Translations under genes and position numbers: made by a program
DNA from: an uncultured Clostridia bacterium
Lineage (GTDB): Bacteria > Bacillota > Clostridia > Christensenellales > Borkfalkiaceae
Assembly (NCBI GenBank): GCA_946540675.1
Contig: CAMNIW010000060.1
Coordinates: 1 to 7,676, forward strand
Length of the DNA: 7,676 bases
Direction: 5' to 3'
In this document: positions 1 to 6,145 of the stretch, piece after piece
Layout: each line of letters begins with the position of its first letter
Position numbering within the stretch: position 1 is the stretch's first letter
Notes under the pieces: model-generated
What the model was told of the DNA's origin: nothing
Seen by the model: the letters and a program-made list of their open reading frames with translations, nothing else
Database searches by the model: none

Positions 1-52
1 CCACACTACTCCCTTAGCAGGGGAGCCCCTTCGGCCTCTTGGGTATTTCTCC
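1..52 (-). tRNA. tRNA-Ser(GCU), 5' part only
   Basis: Read on the minus strand, the sequence folds as the first 52 nt of a tRNA. It has a 7-nt 5' acceptor strand GGAGAAA, then UA, a D-stem CCC/GGG around a loop containing the conserved GG, and a 5-bp anticodon stem CUCCC/GGGAG. The anticodon loop CUGCUAA gives anticodon GCU, which reads AGC and AGU serine codons. The bases after the anticodon stem (UAGUGUGG) look like the start of the long variable arm of type II tRNAs such as tRNA-Ser. The rest of the variable arm, the T arm and the 3' acceptor strand lie beyond the left edge, so intactness cannot be judged. Confidence 0.93.
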
Positions 53-78
53 AAAAGTCTTACGTTTATCGCTTAACT

Positions 79-107
79 ATAATATCACAAAATCGTTTTA
101 AGGTCAA
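79..107 (-). promoter_or_regulatory. Promoter of tRNA-Ser
   Basis: On the minus strand a -35 box TTGACC (102-107) and a -10 box TATTAT (79-84) are separated by exactly 17 bp. TG plus one base precedes the -10, making it an extended -10. The predicted start near position 72 leaves about 20 nt of 5' leader for RNase P to remove before the tRNA begins at 52. This suggests the tRNA does not depend on read-through from degV. Confidence 0.8.
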
Positions 108-138
108 CGAATTTTTGACCGCTTTTTACTTTTTATTG

Positions 139-160
139 AAAAACGACGGAGAATTCTCCG
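139..160 (-). terminator. Possible second hairpin terminator behind degV
   Basis: A perfect 14-bp palindrome (CGGAGAATTCTCCG, 147-160) is followed on the minus strand, after 3 nt, by five T residues (139-143). It could act as a backup rho-independent terminator between degV and the tRNA-Ser promoter. A fully self-complementary palindrome gives a short stem once a loop is allowed, so it is weaker than the neighbouring hairpin and could instead be a protein-binding site. Confidence 0.4.
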
Positions 161-168
161 CTTTTGTC

Positions 169-196
169 AAAAAGCGGCGGGGTTTTTCCCCGCCGC
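169..196 (-). terminator. Rho-independent terminator of degV
   Basis: A perfect 9-bp GC-rich stem (GCGGCGGGG at 174-182 pairing with CCCCGCCGC at 188-196) encloses a 5-nt loop. On the minus strand it is followed directly by five T residues (169-173). It starts 12 nt beyond the degV stop codon. Stem strength, position and T-run agree with intrinsic termination of the degV transcript. Confidence 0.88.
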
Positions 197-208
197 GGAT
201 TTTGTCGG

Positions 209-1060
209 TCAGATTTCGGCTCCGCCGTCGTTTATAAACAGTATTCCGAGCGTGTTTTTTCCGCAGTGGCTGGATACCGTACAACCTGCCGTCGTTTCGT
301 ATACTTTCTCGAATCCGTATTCGCTTACCACGTCTTTCGCCGCCTTGACCATACTGTCGGTCGCGTGGCTGTGCGTTATGAAGATCACCGATTTGTCGGG
401 GTTGTCGTACTTGGTCAAAACGGCTTTGCAGTACTTGGTTATGCAGTCTTCCATCTTGCCGCGGAACTTGTTGGTGCTTCTCATTTTGCCGTTTATGACT
501 TCTATCTCGGGGCGGAGTTTAAGAAGGTTTGCGCCGAAGAGAGCTAAACTCGAACACCTTCCGCCGCGGTACAGATAATCGAGCCGCTCGATGACGAAAC
601 TCGCGCGGGTGTCCGGTATTCTCTTTTTTACGAGTTCGACTATTTTTTCGGGATCGGTCAATTTTTCGGTGAGCTTTTTGGCGTATATCGCTTCCAGAGC
701 AATGGCGGTGGAGAGCGTCCGCGAATCTATGACGTAGACGTTTTCAAAATCCTTTGCCGCTTCCACGGCGTTGGCGTACGCGCTGGACATCTCGCTTGAA
801 ATGTCGAAATGTATTATGGCGTCGTGAGTTTTCAGTATCTCCGAAAAATGTGCCTTAAAGGCTTCGGTGTTTACGGCATTGGTTTTCGGTAGTTTTTTGT
901 TTTTGTCCGCCCAGGCGAAAATTTCGAGAGTGGAAACTTCTCCGTCGTAAAAAAACCTGTCGCCCATAGACACGCCGAAAGGTATGATCTTAAAGTCGTA
1001 TTCTTCGATTATGTCGCGAGTTATGTCGCAGGCGCTGTCGAGTGAAATGGCAATTTTCAT
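209..1060 (-). CDS. DegV family fatty-acid-binding protein (FakB-like)
   Basis: This 283-residue protein has the usual DegV length and motif order: DSACDIT at 8-14, KTN at 59-61, ISSEMSSAYANA at 87-98, VIDSRT at 110-115, LDYLYRGGRCS at 160-170, and a C-terminal GCTVSSHCGKNTLGILF at 259-275. DegV proteins are cytosolic two-domain proteins that bind one fatty acid. Some (FakB) present it to the kinase FakA, giving acyl-phosphate for phospholipid synthesis. T60, S92 and H265 fall where the carboxylate-contacting Thr, Ser and His lie in characterised FakB proteins, as I recall them. Several motifs are divergent: TNAVN for the common TSQP, SSAY for SGTY. The ATG start has GGGGG 7 nt upstream and a promoter behind it. 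The gene stands alone and no FakA is visible, so a FakB role is inference. Confidence 0.93.
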   Translation of the reverse strand: MKIAISLDSACDITRDIIEEYDFKIIPFGVSMGDRFFYDGEVSTLEIFAWADKNKKLPKTNAVNTEAFKAHFSEILKTHDAIIHFDISSEMSSAYANAVEAAKDFENVYVIDSRTLSTAIALEAIYAKKLTEKLTDPEKIVELVKKRIPDTRASFVIERLDYLYRGGRCSSLALFGANLLKLRPEIEVINGKMRSTNKFRGKMEDCITKYCKAVLTKYDNPDKSVIFITHSHATDSMVKAAKDVVSEYGFEKVYETTAGCTVSSHCGKNTLGILFINDGGAEI

Positions 1061-1092
1061 AAATATACCCCCGAATGTGAATTTACGCGAAA

Positions 1093-1121
1093 ATTATATA
1101 TAAAAATCCCGCTTTATACAA
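1093..1121 (-). promoter_or_regulatory. Promoter of the degV-family gene
   Basis: On the minus strand -35 TTGTAT (1116-1121) and a consensus -10 TATAAT (1093-1098) are separated by 17 bp. The predicted start near 1086 gives a leader of about 26 nt that contains the GGGGG ribosome-binding stretch (1068-1072). The region around it is A+T-rich. Confidence 0.75.
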
Positions 1122-1345
1122 TCATTTTACAGATATTTTAAGTATACGTTTACAAAATCGGTCGTAGAATCGCCGAAAAACGGCTCTACTTACAGTGGAA
1201 GTCGGTGTATAAGTCGTTTAACGCGCGGAATATGCCGCGGAGTTTTCTCGCCGCCGTCTTTTTTTGCCGAAACGGGGAAGACCCTGACGCAAAGGTAAGC
1301 GCGCCGTAAATTTATCGTGATATACGCATTTTGCGGTGTTTTTGT

Positions 1346-1374
1346 TTGCATAAAAAAAGCGTTTGTGCTAAACT
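1346..1374 (+). promoter_or_regulatory. Promoter of the MFS gene, extended -10
   Basis: A -35-like TTGCAT (1346-1351) lies 17 bp before TAAACT (1369-1374), and the -10 is preceded by TG plus one base (1366-1367). The expected transcription start falls near 1381, only about three bases before the ATG at 1384. The mRNA would therefore be nearly leaderless. Confidence 0.6.
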
Positions 1375-1383
1375 GTTTCAGTT

Positions 1384-2571
1384 ATGAAAAATAAGTACGC
1401 GTCTACGCTCGTCGCCTGTTATATCGGGTATATGGTACAGGCGATAGTCAACAATTTAACGCCGCTTTTGTTCGCTCAGTTCGGAACGGAATTTTCTTTC
1501 TCCGCAAGCGAGATAGCGATAATAATAGCGGTAAACTTTACGGTGCAGATACTCGTGGACACGCTCTCGGCGGGGATCGCGTTGAAAATAGGCTACAGGA
1601 GAAGCGCCGTGGCGGCGCACCTGTTTTCGGTCGTCGGGCTTATCCTTCTGGGCGTTCTCCCGAACAGCGGTATGTCGCCGTTTGCGGGTATACTTATCGC
1701 AACCGTGTTTACGGCGATAGGGGGCGGTTTTATAGAAGTGGTTATAAGTCCGCTAGTAGAAGCGCTTCCGCTCGGCAACAAGTCGGGAGCGATGAGTTTT
1801 CTTCACTCGTTTTACTGTTGGGGGCATATATTCGTGGTACTTTTTGCCACGGCGTATTTTTCGATATTCGGAATAGCGAGTTGGAAGTTTTTGCCGATCG
1901 TGCTGTGCATTATCCCCGCAATCAATGCGATACTGCTTTCCAAATGTCCGTTCGAAACGCTGTCGGGTGATGAAAATCCCGTACCGTATAGAAAAATTTT
2001 CGCGTTTAAGGGATTTTTTATATTCATAATCATTATGCTTTGCGCGGGCGCTGCCGAACTCGCCGTGGCGCAGTGGGCGTCCTACTTTGCCGAAATCACG
2101 CTAAAAATAGAGAATAAGGCGGTCGGAGATCTGCTCGGTACCTGTCTTTTCGCGCTCGGTATGGCTTTATCCCGTACGGTCTACGGCTTTTTCGGCGACA
2201 GGCTCAACCTTAAAGCGATAATCCTTTTGAGCGCGGCTCTTCTTTGCGGCGCGTATTTGCTTATCGCGCTGTCGCCCGTCCCGTATTTGTCGCTCGTCGG
2301 CGTCGCGCTCGGCGGAGCGTTTGTCGGAATGATGTGGCCGGGGACGTATTCGATTGCGGGCAAGACATATAAAAACGGCGGAACGAAAATGTTCGGGATG
2401 CTCGCTCTCGCGGGCGACATAGGCTGTCTTACCGGTCCGGCGCTCGTCGGGCTGATCTCGGAAGACATAAGGACGGGTCTGCTTGTATCGTCCGTTTTTC
2501 CCGCGGTGCTTTTCGTCGGGATGCTCGCGCTGACGATAACGAAAATCGGGAACGGGCAAAAAGAAGAATAA
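1384..2571 (+). CDS. Major facilitator superfamily transporter, 12 TM
   Basis: This 395-residue, very hydrophobic protein has about twelve membrane segments, roughly 8-31, 42-64, 74-92, 99-121, 139-163, 167-186, 208-230, 247-268, 277-296, 300-320, 333-357 and 363-386. A polar cytoplasmic loop (about 187-207) separates the two six-helix halves, as expected for MFS. Motif-A-like loops follow helix 2 (GIALKIGYRRS, 64-74) and helix 8 (YGFFGDRLNLK, 267-277). The layout resembles sugar/H+ symporters of the FHS type or small drug exporters; the substrate cannot be read from sequence. ATG 1384 is chosen because helix 1 begins at residue 8 and the next Met (17) would cut into it. No Shine-Dalgarno precedes it. 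A terminator follows, so it is probably monocistronic. Confidence 0.9.
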   Translation: MKNKYASTLVACYIGYMVQAIVNNLTPLLFAQFGTEFSFSASEIAIIIAVNFTVQILVDTLSAGIALKIGYRRSAVAAHLFSVVGLILLGVLPNSGMSPFAGILIATVFTAIGGGFIEVVISPLVEALPLGNKSGAMSFLHSFYCWGHIFVVLFATAYFSIFGIASWKFLPIVLCIIPAINAILLSKCPFETLSGDENPVPYRKIFAFKGFFIFIIIMLCAGAAELAVAQWASYFAEITLKIENKAVGDLLGTCLFALGMALSRTVYGFFGDRLNLKAIILLSAALLCGAYLLIALSPVPYLSLVGVALGGAFVGMMWPGTYSIAGKTYKNGGTKMFGMLALAGDIGCLTGPALVGLISEDIRTGLLVSSVFPAVLFVGMLALTITKIGNGQKEE

Positions 2572-2581
2572 TCCGCTTTCG

Positions 2582-2611
2582 CCGCCCGTGGTTTTCGGGC
2601 GGTATTTTCTT
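2582..2611 (+). terminator. Rho-independent terminator of the MFS gene
   Basis: A 7-bp perfect stem (CCGCCCG at 2582-2588 with CGGGCGG at 2596-2602) and a 7-nt T-rich loop are followed by the T-rich stretch TATTTTCTT. It begins 11 nt after the MFS stop codon. It separates the MFS unit from the pheST promoter about 40 bp downstream. Confidence 0.85.
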
Positions 2612-2637
2612 AAATTGCGACGCTATTTTCTTAATTT
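2603..2637. repeat. Direct repeat pair upstream of pheST
   Basis: TATTTTCTTAAATT (2603-2616) recurs as TATTTTCTTAATTT (2624-2637), matching at 13 of 14 positions, with starts 21 bp apart (about two helical turns). The first copy is also the T-tract of the MFS terminator; the second ends 2 bp before the pheST -35 box. It may be an UP-like A+T element or a tandem regulator site; function is not shown by the sequence. Confidence 0.6.
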
Positions 2638-2639
2638 AC

Positions 2640-2668
2640 TTTACTTTAATTTTTATATTTGCTATACT
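2640..2668 (+). promoter_or_regulatory. Promoter of the pheST operon, extended -10
   Basis: TTTACT (2640-2645) and TATACT (2663-2668) are 17 bp apart, with TG plus one base directly before the -10. Transcription should start near 2675, giving a leader of about 29 nt. That start lies downstream of an in-frame ATG at 2659, which supports ATG 2704 as the real pheS start. Confidence 0.7.
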
Positions 2669-2691
2669 TATATAAACTCAAAACATATTTT

Positions 2692-2696
2692 AAGGA
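2692..2696 (+). promoter_or_regulatory. Ribosome-binding site fixing the pheS start
   Basis: AAGGA sits 7 nt before ATG 2704. No comparable purine-rich site precedes the upstream in-frame ATG at 2659, which also lies within the promoter. This decides the start in favour of 2704. Confidence 0.8.
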
Positions 2697-2703
2697 CGAT
2701 CGT

Positions 2704-3729
2704 ATGGAAGAGAAAATTCAGGAGATCAAGGGACAAATAGTCTCGGAACTCGAAAAAGCCAGGACGAGCAAGGAACTTTTTGAACTGAAAGCCAAATACG
2801 TCTTGGGAAAAGCCGGCATAATCCCCGGACTTATGAAAGAACTCGGCAAAGCCGCCAAGGAAGACAGACCGAAACTCGGTCAGATAATCAATTCGCTGAA
2901 AGAGTGGGCGTCCGATTATTTTGCGCGCAAGGAAGCCGAGATAAACGAGATGGAAAAGAATATACGGTACAAAGAAGAGACCGTAGACATAACCATGCCC
3001 GCCAAAAAGCGCGAGCAGGGAACTCTTCATCCCGTTACCATCGTAAAAAGCGAATTGGTCGATATTTTTGCGGGTATGGGATTCAAGGTGCTCGAAACGC
3101 AGGAGATAGAAGACGATTTTCACAATTTCACTGCGCTCAACACTCCCGAAGAGCACCCTGCGAGAGATAAGCAGGACACCTTTTATATAAACGACTCGTT
3201 TATGCTCCGCACGCACACTTCGCCGGGGCAGATAAGGACTCTTACGACGATGAAACCGCCGTTCAAAGTGCTTATCCCCGGCAGGGTTTACAGGGCGGAC
3301 GACGACGCGACGCATTCGCCTATGTTCCATCAGATGGAAGGGCTCGTCATAGATAAAGACATCACTATGTGCGACCTTCAGGGTATGCTCGACGAACTTG
3401 TCAGGAAGATGTTTTCCAAGGAAGCCAAGACGAGATTCCGCCCGTCTTTCTTCCCGTTTACGGAGCCGTCGGTAGAAGTCGACGTAAGTTGTTTCGAGTG
3501 CGGCGGCAAGGGTTGCAAACTGTGTAAGGGCACGGGCTGGATAGAGATACTCGGCGGCGGCATAGTCAACCGCAAGGTTCTCGAAAACTGCGGAGTCTCG
3601 CCCGATAAATACACGGGATTTGCCTTCGGTCTCGGCATCGACAGGATAGCGATGCTCAAAAACGGGATAAACAACATACACATTTTATACGAAAACGATT
3701 TAAGGGCGTTAAAGCAGTTCAAGGATTAA
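2704..3729 (+). CDS. pheS: Phenylalanine--tRNA ligase alpha subunit
   Basis: PheS forms an alpha2-beta2 tetramer with PheT and attaches phenylalanine to tRNA-Phe at the expense of ATP. With the start at 2704 it is 341 residues, the normal length. Residues 1-85 are highly charged and helical, matching the N-terminal coiled coil that contacts tRNA. The class II core follows: GTLHP (106-110), the motif-1 region HNFTALNTPEEHPARDKQDTF (140-160), motif 2 GRVYRADD...HSPMFHQMEG (193-213), RPSFFPFTEPSVEVD (246-260) and motif 3 GFAFGLGIDRIAML (305-318). Cysteines 263, 266, 271 and 274 form the insert typical of Bacillus-type PheS. GGGIVNR (284-290) replaces the common GAGMVHP, a mild deviation. An earlier in-frame ATG (2659) is rejected. 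It heads a five-gene operon and lies 9 nt before pheT. Confidence 0.98.
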   Translation: MEEKIQEIKGQIVSELEKARTSKELFELKAKYVLGKAGIIPGLMKELGKAAKEDRPKLGQIINSLKEWASDYFARKEAEINEMEKNIRYKEETVDITMPAKKREQGTLHPVTIVKSELVDIFAGMGFKVLETQEIEDDFHNFTALNTPEEHPARDKQDTFYINDSFMLRTHTSPGQIRTLTTMKPPFKVLIPGRVYRADDDATHSPMFHQMEGLVIDKDITMCDLQGMLDELVRKMFSKEAKTRFRPSFFPFTEPSVEVDVSCFECGGKGCKLCKGTGWIEILGGGIVNRKVLENCGVSPDKYTGFAFGLGIDRIAMLKNGINNIHILYENDLRALKQFKD

Positions 3730-3733
3730 GGAG
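3728..3733 (+). promoter_or_regulatory. pheT ribosome-binding site overlapping the pheS stop
   Basis: AAGGAG begins inside the pheS TAA stop codon (3727-3729) and lies 5 nt before the pheT ATG. The overlap implies that ribosomes finishing pheS are well placed to start pheT, which would help keep the two subunits equimolar. Confidence 0.8.
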
Positions 3734-3738
3734 AAGAT

Positions 3739-6141
3739 ATGTTAGCACCGCTCAGTTGGCTTAAAGAATTTGTTGATATAGACTGTACGCCGGAAGAACT
3801 CGAAAAGAAACTTTTCGATTGCGGTTTCGAAGTCGAAGAAGTAAAGAAATACGGCGACAAACTCGATAGAGTAGTGACCTGTAAGATATTGTCGATAAGA
3901 CAACACCCCAACGCCGAACGCCTTCGCGTGTGCGAAGTAGACGCGGGCAAATACGGAGTTTTGCAGATAGTAACCAACGCGAAAAACGTAAAGGAAGGGG
4001 ATATAGTTCCCGTCGCGGTAGACGGGGCGACTCTCGCCACGGGTGACAGGATTTACAACGGCAACCTTCGCGGAGAGCCGTCTTACGGAATGTTTTGCGG
4101 CGGCGAAGAGATAGGCATAGACGATAATTTTTACTACGGCGCGTCCGAAGACGGAGTTCTCGTTTTCCGCGAGAATTTTCCGCTCGGCGAAGAAGTGGTC
4201 GACCTTTTGGGGCTTAAAGATTACGTATTCGACATTTCGGTGCTTGCAAACCGTCCCGACTGTCAAAGCGTTCTCGGCATAGCGAGAGAGATCGCCTGCG
4301 CGCTCGGAAAACCGCTTAAAGAGCCCGACTACGGATTCACCGCAAAGGCGGACAAGTCGGACGAAAAGATAACCGTTACCGTTTCGGATAAAGAACTTTG
4401 TCCGAGATATATCGCGCATCTTGTAAAGGACGTAAAGATAGAGCGTTCGCCCGTATGGATGACGAGAAGGCTTGCGCTTTGCGGCATAAACGCGATAAAC
4501 AATATAGTCGACATAACCAACTACGTGCTTTTGGAACTCGGTCAGCCGATGCACGCCTTCGACCTGAAAACGCTCGAAGACTATTCGATCGAAGTGCGCA
4601 GGGCGAAAGACGGCGAAAAGATAGTGACTCTCGACGAAAAGGAACTTACGCTCGGCAAAGACAATCTCGTGATATGCGACGGCAAAAAGCCCGTCGCTCT
4701 CGCCGGCATAATGGGCGGACTCAACAGCGAGATAGAAAGCGATACGAAAGCCGTTTTGTTCGAATGCGCCAAGTTCAAGCGCGACAACGTGCGCCGTTCG
4801 TCGCGTACTCTCGGCAAGTCGAGCGACAGTTCCAAGAGATTTGAAAAGGGCGTGGACGAATACACGACCGAAAGGGCGTCTTACCGCGCTCTCAACCTTA
4901 TAGAAAGGCTCGACGCGGGAAGGGTTACCGCGGTGCGCGTCGACGTGTCCGCCGGAAAACCGCAGGAAAACAGGGAAGTCAGGACAACTTTCAAAAAGAT
5001 AAACGGAGTTCTCGGCATAAGCGTGCCTAAGGACGTAATAGTCGGAATACTCGAAAAACTCAATTTCAGCGTGACCGTGGACGGCGATAATATAACGACG
5101 GTCGCTCCGCCTTACCGCGAAGACGTCGAAGGCTATCCCGACCTTGCCGAAGAAGTGATAAGGATGTACGGTTACGAACATATAAAGCCGACTCTTCTCA
5201 AAAAGGCTCGCACGACTTCGGGCGGATATTCCAAAGAACAAAAAAACGAACTCAAAGTAAAGAACACTCTCGTAAAAGCTGGATACAGCGAAGTGATGAC
5301 ATATTCTTTCTATTCCAAAAAGGATATAGCGGCTCTCGGACTTAAAGGCGGCGAAGAAGAAGGGAACGTCATCGTTATAGAAAACCCGATAAGCGACAAT
5401 TACGAAGTGATGAGAAGGACTCTCGTTCCGTCTCTTCTCGAAGTCGTATCGAGAAACTTAAAGCGCGGCAACGCGGAAGGCAGGATATTCGAGATAGCGC
5501 GCACTTATGCGAAAAAAGGCGAAACGGTAGACGATTTCCCGATAGAACACAGGCATCTTTGTATGGCGGCGTTCGGCGGAGAAGAAGACTTCTTCACGGT
5601 AAAGGGCGCGATCGAAACGCTTTCCGAGAACTTCGGACTTAAATTCAATCTCGGCGTCCGCGCGGAAAAGACCTATCTTCATCCGGGCGTGTCCGCCAAA
5701 ATAATACTCGGCGGCGAAGAGATAGGGGCGTTCGGTCAGGTGACGTACGAGACCGCCGGCGCTTACGACATAGAACAGAAAGTTTACGTCGCCGAACTCG
5801 ACTACGAAAAACTGTCCGCGGCGTTCGGCGCTCCGTTCAGGTTCGAGCCGCTTCCGAGATACCCCGAGATAAAGAGAGATCTCGCGCTCGTCGCGGACGC
5901 GAACCTTACTTGCGGCGAGATAGAAGAAGTCATACGCTCGTCGGTAAAAAACAACGTAAAACAAGTCGAACTCTTCGACGTATATACGGGCGAACAGGTC
6001 GGCGAAGGAAAGAAGAGTATGGCGTTTACGGTGACTTTCGTCGCGGCGGAAGATAAGCCCATAACGCAGGAAGACGTCGACGGATTCGTCAAGCGCATAC
6101 TCGGCGCTTTGAAATTCAGGCTCGGAGTCTCGTTGAGATAA
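3739..6141 (+). CDS. pheT: Phenylalanine--tRNA ligase beta subunit
   Basis: This 800-residue protein is full length for bacterial PheT, the non-catalytic partner that binds tRNA-Phe and edits mischarged Tyr-tRNA. The start MLAPLSWLKEFV is typical. Domains in order are an EMAP/OB-fold tRNA-binding domain (about 40-150, with the HPNAERLRVCEV motif at 56-67); the conserved linker VLANRPDCQSVLGIAREIA (168-186); the B3/B4 editing domain (about 210-385, including VALAGIMGGLNSEI at 319-332); B5 (about 405-475, with PYREDVEGYPDLAEEVIRMYG at 468-488); a catalytic-like core (about 500-690); and a C-terminal ferredoxin-fold anticodon-binding domain (about 706-800, LPRYPEIKRDLALV at 715-728). No frameshift or missing domain is seen. 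Codon 2 is TTA, then about 570 codons pass before the next TTA. Confidence 0.98.
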   Translation: MLAPLSWLKEFVDIDCTPEELEKKLFDCGFEVEEVKKYGDKLDRVVTCKILSIRQHPNAERLRVCEVDAGKYGVLQIVTNAKNVKEGDIVPVAVDGATLATGDRIYNGNLRGEPSYGMFCGGEEIGIDDNFYYGASEDGVLVFRENFPLGEEVVDLLGLKDYVFDISVLANRPDCQSVLGIAREIACALGKPLKEPDYGFTAKADKSDEKITVTVSDKELCPRYIAHLVKDVKIERSPVWMTRRLALCGINAINNIVDITNYVLLELGQPMHAFDLKTLEDYSIEVRRAKDGEKIVTLDEKELTLGKDNLVICDGKKPVALAGIMGGLNSEIESDTKAVLFECAKFKRDNVRRSSRTLGKSSDSSKRFEKGVDEYTTERASYRALNLIERLDAGRVTAVRVDVSAGKPQENREVRTTFKKINGVLGISVPKDVIVGILEKLNFSVTVDGDNITTVAPPYREDVEGYPDLAEEVIRMYGYEHIKPTLLKKARTTSGGYSKEQKNELKVKNTLVKAGYSEVMTYSFYSKKDIAALGLKGGEEEGNVIVIENPISDNYEVMRRTLVPSLLEVVSRNLKRGNAEGRIFEIARTYAKKGETVDDFPIEHRHLCMAAFGGEEDFFTVKGAIETLSENFGLKFNLGVRAEKTYLHPGVSAKIILGGEEIGAFGQVTYETAGAYDIEQKVYVAELDYEKLSAAFGAPFRFEPLPRYPEIKRDLALVADANLTCGEIEEVIRSSVKNNVKQVELFDVYTGEQVGEGKKSMAFTVTFVAAEDKPITQEDVDGFVKRILGALKFRLGVSLR

Positions 6142-6145
6142 CGCT

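Larger units (their letters stand above)
1061..1383. other. Divergent intergenic region, degV / MFS
   Basis: This 323-bp gap between divergent genes carries the degV promoter at its left end and the MFS promoter at its right end. Between them (about 1122-1345) I see no convincing gene. It holds an operator-like imperfect palindrome (1141-1154), a bulged hairpin (1164-1189), a small GC hairpin (CGCGG at 1224-1228 with CCGCG at 1235-1239), and a 56-codon open frame (1142-1309, stop included) with no well-placed start. None is strong enough to call as a gene or RNA. Confidence 0.6.

Noticed and set aside
164..547. Plus-strand open frame opposite the end of degV
   Set aside because: It begins inside the degV terminator region and runs antisense to a clear DegV coding sequence; low-complexity translation without motifs.
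1232..1309. 25-residue ORF starting at ATG 1232
   Set aside because: No ribosome-binding site, promoter or recognisable sequence; chance is an adequate explanation. The larger open frame is mentioned as a weak finding only.
2659..2703. Upstream in-frame ATG that would extend pheS by 15 residues
   Set aside because: It overlaps the -10 region and lies before the predicted transcription start, has no ribosome-binding site, and the extra residues do not resemble a PheS N terminus. ATG 2704 has AAGGA 7 nt upstream.
2572..2703. T-box riboswitch before pheST
   Set aside because: The space is filled by the MFS terminator and the promoter, leaving about 29 nt of leader, too little for the T-box fold.
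2668..3681. 337-codon minus-strand open frame across pheS
   Set aside because: Antisense shadow of an unmistakable pheS; no promoter, ribosome-binding site or recognisable motifs.
3742..5241. 499-codon minus-strand open frame across pheT
   Set aside because: It is the antisense register of pheT, open only because pheT avoids TTA, CTA and TCA. Its stop is the complement of the TTA at pheT codon 2, and its translation resembles no family I recognise.
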